DNA of 64,000 nt from NCBI GenBank assembly GCA_017307505.1, contig JAFKEE010000044.1, positions 1 to 64,000 on the forward strand, given 5' to 3'. The DNA is from Acidobacteriota bacterium. Its GTDB lineage: Bacteria > Acidobacteriota > Terriglobia > Bryobacterales > Bryobacteraceae. The translations under genes and the position numbers were made by a program. Shown piece by piece: positions 61,612 through 64,000 of the stretch. The notes under the pieces were generated by a model that made no database searches, was not told the origin of the DNA, and saw only the letters and a program-made list of their open reading frames with translations. Position 1 is the stretch's first letter, and the number at the start of each line of letters is the position of its first letter.

Positions 61612-63371
61612 TGAATCACCTCCGTCGGCACCTGGCTCAGGTCGGTTCTGGGCCTGGGTAGCAACGGCGGCATGTCTTTCCCGCCGGGCTTGCGTTGAAT
61701 CTCAATCTCGGAAACAAGCAGGGCCGGCGAAACGGCCGACACCGGCACACTGCCGGACTCGGCGCCACAGTAGCCGTTGAAGACTTCCCGCCGGTTTGAG
61801 GTCGCGAGGATCTTGGCAAAACTGGCCAGAGGCGTACCTACGATGTCGGCGCCGCGGACCATCTCATCCGGGCGGCCATCGGCGTAGACGCGATAGACCA
61901 CCAGCGGAATCACCGTGAAAGCCTGCAGGCCGGCGCGCCGGGTCGTCGTGTACCCGCCCGTCACTTGCTCGAAATACAAACCGTACGGCTTCTTCTGCTT
62001 CTCCAACTCGGCAATGAGCATCTTCCTCAACTCGGCGTCGGAAACCTGGTTGGTGGACTCAACAAACAGATTCGACTGCCTCGATACCACTTCCAACCCC
62101 GGTTGCCGCCGTCCGTGCCCGTTAGATTTGAGAAACCCCGGAATCGGAGTGCGCGACATCAGAAAGGTCTTCAGAATCCCCTTATCCACCAACTGCACCG
62201 GTTGCGCCGCAACACCCTCATCGTCAAATGCATACCAGCCATTCAGATCGGTCTTGTCCACGGCGTTCTGGGTCGCGTCGAATCGGACCGAGAGGAACTC
62301 CGGCAGCACCGGCTTCCCCACGGAACTGGAGAACGTTTGCCCTTCCGTCTCGTCGCGCTGCCTGTGGCCTTCCACACGGTGACCGAAGATCTCGTGGAAG
62401 AAAACGCCGGCGGCGCGGCCCGACAGGATGGCCGGCCCCACATACGGATCGGCCGGAGCCGCCTTCAGCAGTTTGTTCAGATCCTCCGCCATCTTGCGCA
62501 CCGAAGCCAGCAGGACCTCGTCTTTCGGCAGATGGGCGGGTTCGTCCGCTTCAAAACTGTCGGTAGTCACCAGGTCGGTGCCGTCGTACGACTTCGCTCG
62601 GGCCGTGATGAAAATCCGGTAGAAGTTCCGCCCATGCTGAATCCGGCCGCCCTCAGTGGAAACGAAGGTCCGTACCTCCCGCCGGAAGGCGAGATTCACC
62701 TCGGACCGCAGCACGCCGCCATACTGGGCGAACTCAGCGGAGATCTTCTTCATCCGCGGGGTCCATTCCTCCACCGAGAACTTGTAGCGGGGCACCGGCT
62801 GCACAGCCGTCACCGCCTTCTCCTGGGAGAAATCGGGCGCCGACTTTTCCTGGCCCGACTTCACCTGCGACGAACTGCGCACCCGCAAATACCGCTCCGC
62901 CGCCGCACGCCACGCCCGGTCCGTCTCCCGCCACGCCATGCGTGAAAGCGCATCAGGGTTGTCTTCCACCGGAATCGCCGCGGCTGCCGCAAAACGCGGC
63001 CGGTCGCCCTCCAGCAGATGATAGTTGTCCAGCTCCGCGGAGCCCACCCTGACGGAACAATCCATGAACCGGCGATGCGCTGAGCCCTTCGACTGCACGG
63101 CACCCAGCGAAGCGGTTAACCCGCTGGTCTCTTCATCCGTAACGCTATACGAAATGAAGTACGGAGCCGGATCCGCTTTTGCTTTCAAGGCCTGGAAATT
63201 CCGGTCCAATTCCTTCGCCAGCACATCCAGCAGCGCCGGTTCGGCCGGTGGCTTCCCTGCCGCGGGCTTGGTTGCCGGTGGCGCTGCGCCCACGAGGGCC
63301 AGGCAAAATGTCATGGCCGCCAGTTGGAAAATGAGCCCCTTGAAACGCACGACTGTCAGGATATCATGCAC
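61608..63371 (-). CDS. Exported TldD-like zinc metallopeptidase
   Basis: A 587-residue protein with a signal peptide (FQLAAMTFCLALVGAAPP) and the TldD/PmbA fold. The zinc motif HEIFGH (326-331) is intact, in FFHEIFGHRVEGH. Classical TldD/TldE unfold and cleave small peptides, for example in microcin B17 maturation and CcdA turnover, from inside the cytoplasm; this one appears to be periplasmic. The start is uncertain: GTG at 63371 is used here, while GTG at 63350 would give a neater signal peptide (MRFKGLIFQL). It leads the unit with the TldE-like and RND exporter genes. Confidence 0.82.
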   Translation of the reverse strand: MHDILTVVRFKGLIFQLAAMTFCLALVGAAPPATKPAAGKPPAEPALLDVLAKELDRNFQALKAKADPAPYFISYSVTDEETSGLTASLGAVQSKGSAHRRFMDCSVRVGSAELDNYHLLEGDRPRFAAAAAIPVEDNPDALSRMAWRETDRAWRAAAERYLRVRSSSQVKSGQEKSAPDFSQEKAVTAVQPVPRYKFSVEEWTPRMKKISAEFAQYGGVLRSEVNLAFRREVRTFVSTEGGRIQHGRNFYRIFITARAKSYDGTDLVTTDSFEADEPAHLPKDEVLLASVRKMAEDLNKLLKAAPADPYVGPAILSGRAAGVFFHEIFGHRVEGHRQRDETEGQTFSSSVGKPVLPEFLSVRFDATQNAVDKTDLNGWYAFDDEGVAAQPVQLVDKGILKTFLMSRTPIPGFLKSNGHGRRQPGLEVVSRQSNLFVESTNQVSDAELRKMLIAELEKQKKPYGLYFEQVTGGYTTTRRAGLQAFTVIPLVVYRVYADGRPDEMVRGADIVGTPLASFAKILATSNRREVFNGYCGAESGSVPVSAVSPALLVSEIEIQRKPGGKDMPPLLPRPRTDLSQVPTEVIQ

Positions 63372-63490
63372 CCCTGAAACGCCCTCTTGCGGCGCCGGAG
63401 GCCCTCAACCCACCATCGAGGGTAGAATCCGGCGGCGCGAGCACACAAGGCTCCGTTCGCCCCCATGCCCCCACGCCTCAGGAGCGAACG

Positions 63491-64000
63491 CTACGCCAGG
63501 GGTGGGTAGCCCGACATCGCGTGGATGGGCATCCCGCCCTTCATCCTCATTCCGCTCAGGGCCAACCCGTACCGCCCATGCACCCCCGTCTTCTCGAAGA
63601 TGTGCTTCAGGTGGATCTTCACCGTCCCGGGCCGGATCCCCAACTCCAGGGCAATCTCCTTGTTCTTCATCCCCTGCTCCACCAGCACCAGCACCTGCTG
63701 CTCCCGTAGCGTCAGGTCATTGCGGGTCGGCCGCTCAGCGCGCGCCGAGTCGCGGAAGACACAGTCCTCCATCCAGGTCGACCCATCCGCCACGGCCCGG
63801 ATGCACGTCAGGATCGTCGCCAGGTCCGCCGTCTTGCGCAGCAGGCCCCGCGCGCCGGCCTGCAGCAACCGCAGCGCTTCGGCCTCATTCATCGAGTTAC
63901 CCCAGACAATCAGGCCTACATCCGGCATCGACTCGCGCATCTCCGCAACGGCCGAAATCACGGCTTGCTGGCCAAAACTCTTGTCCAGCAGCAGCGCATC
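63491..64000 (-). CDS. NarL/LuxR-type response regulator, truncated by the window edge
   Basis: The reading frame stays open to base 64000, so the start and the first part of the receiver lie outside. The visible receiver opens with DALLLDKSFGQQA, which covers the phosphoacceptor region, and includes GLLRKTADLAT with the conserved lysine. The LuxR-type helix-turn-helix follows (LTLREQQVLVLVEQGMKNKEIALELG is its typical beginning, split here for brevity as LTLREQQVLVLV and NKEIALELG). It ends 119 bases before the TldD-like gene on the same strand, so it may control that unit. Confidence 0.85.
   Translation of the reverse strand, partial: DALLLDKSFGQQAVISAVAEMRESMPDVGLIVWGNSMNEAEALRLLQAGARGLLRKTADLATILTCIRAVADGSTWMEDCVFRDSARAERPTRNDLTLREQQVLVLVEQGMKNKEIALELGIRPGTVKIHLKHIFEKTGVHGRYGLALSGMRMKGGMPIHAMSGYPPLA

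Noticed and set aside
63454-63490. CGTTCGC/GCGAACG inverted repeat as a terminator of the truncated regulator gene
   Set aside because: The loop is 23 bases and no T-run follows on either strand.

Overview
The window is high-GC bacterial chromosome, very probably from an Acidobacteriota of the Bryobacterales/Solibacter group. The evidence is lineage-marker families: two full-length ADOP permeases (acidobacterial duplicated orphan permease) and a remnant of a third, an acidobacterial-type PadR regulator placed directly before one of them, a small exported protein resembling the TIGR03437 'Solibacter C-terminal' domain, and an Oar-like TonB-dependent receptor with a carboxypeptidase-regulatory N-terminal domain. 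No rRNA, tRNA, CRISPR array, insertion sequence or prophage was recognised. All assignments were made by reading the sequence; no database search was run.

Layout. 1-373: non-coding, with a ~122-bp tandem repeat full of hairpins and then a terminator. 374-9834: a candidate glycan-utilisation cluster (TonB-dependent receptor, exported GH127, exported GH2-like enzyme, MFS sugar porter). 9981-13693: DinB-like protein, UPF0182 membrane protein, stand-alone CheY-like receiver. 13778-17524: a giant membrane-anchored protein with a ~1000-residue repetitive linker and a degenerate GGDEF domain that keeps a c-di-GMP I-site motif. 17736-23392: two exported proteins, then mutY and uvrA back to back. 23422-32124: PadR/ADOP pair, small membrane protein, unknown protein, metallo-beta-lactamase-like protein, second ADOP. 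32145-42454: AddA-type helicase-nuclease, ECF sigma/anti-sigma pair, thrS, HpnI-like glycosyltransferase, histidine kinase/NarL-type regulator pair, TPR protein. 42561-46289: small HTH and RHH proteins, an SPFH protein and, divergent from it, a quinol-type nitric oxide reductase. 46361-52731: a probable four-gene minus-strand unit (LptF-LptG fusion, exported methyltransferase, AddB-type nuclease, FMN reductase). 52844-64000: aldo/keto reductase, ADOP remnant, then a five-gene minus-strand unit of two exported TldD/TldE-like proteins followed by a complete TolC/adaptor/RND exporter, and a truncated NarL-type regulator at the right edge.

How genes work together. The receptor, hydrolases and sugar porter could take up and process arabinose- or uronate-containing glycans. 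AddA and AddB, encoded 12 kb apart, probably form one double-strand-break resection enzyme. MutY and UvrA are DNA-repair proteins sharing a 23-bp divergent spacer. The sigma/anti-sigma and kinase/regulator genes overlap and look translationally coupled. The most interesting candidates are the degenerate-GGDEF 'tethered receptor' (13778-17524), the exported TldD/TldE pair coupled to an RND exporter (54068-63371), and the SPFH-RHH/qNor divergent locus with a 30-bp interrupted palindrome (43929-43958).
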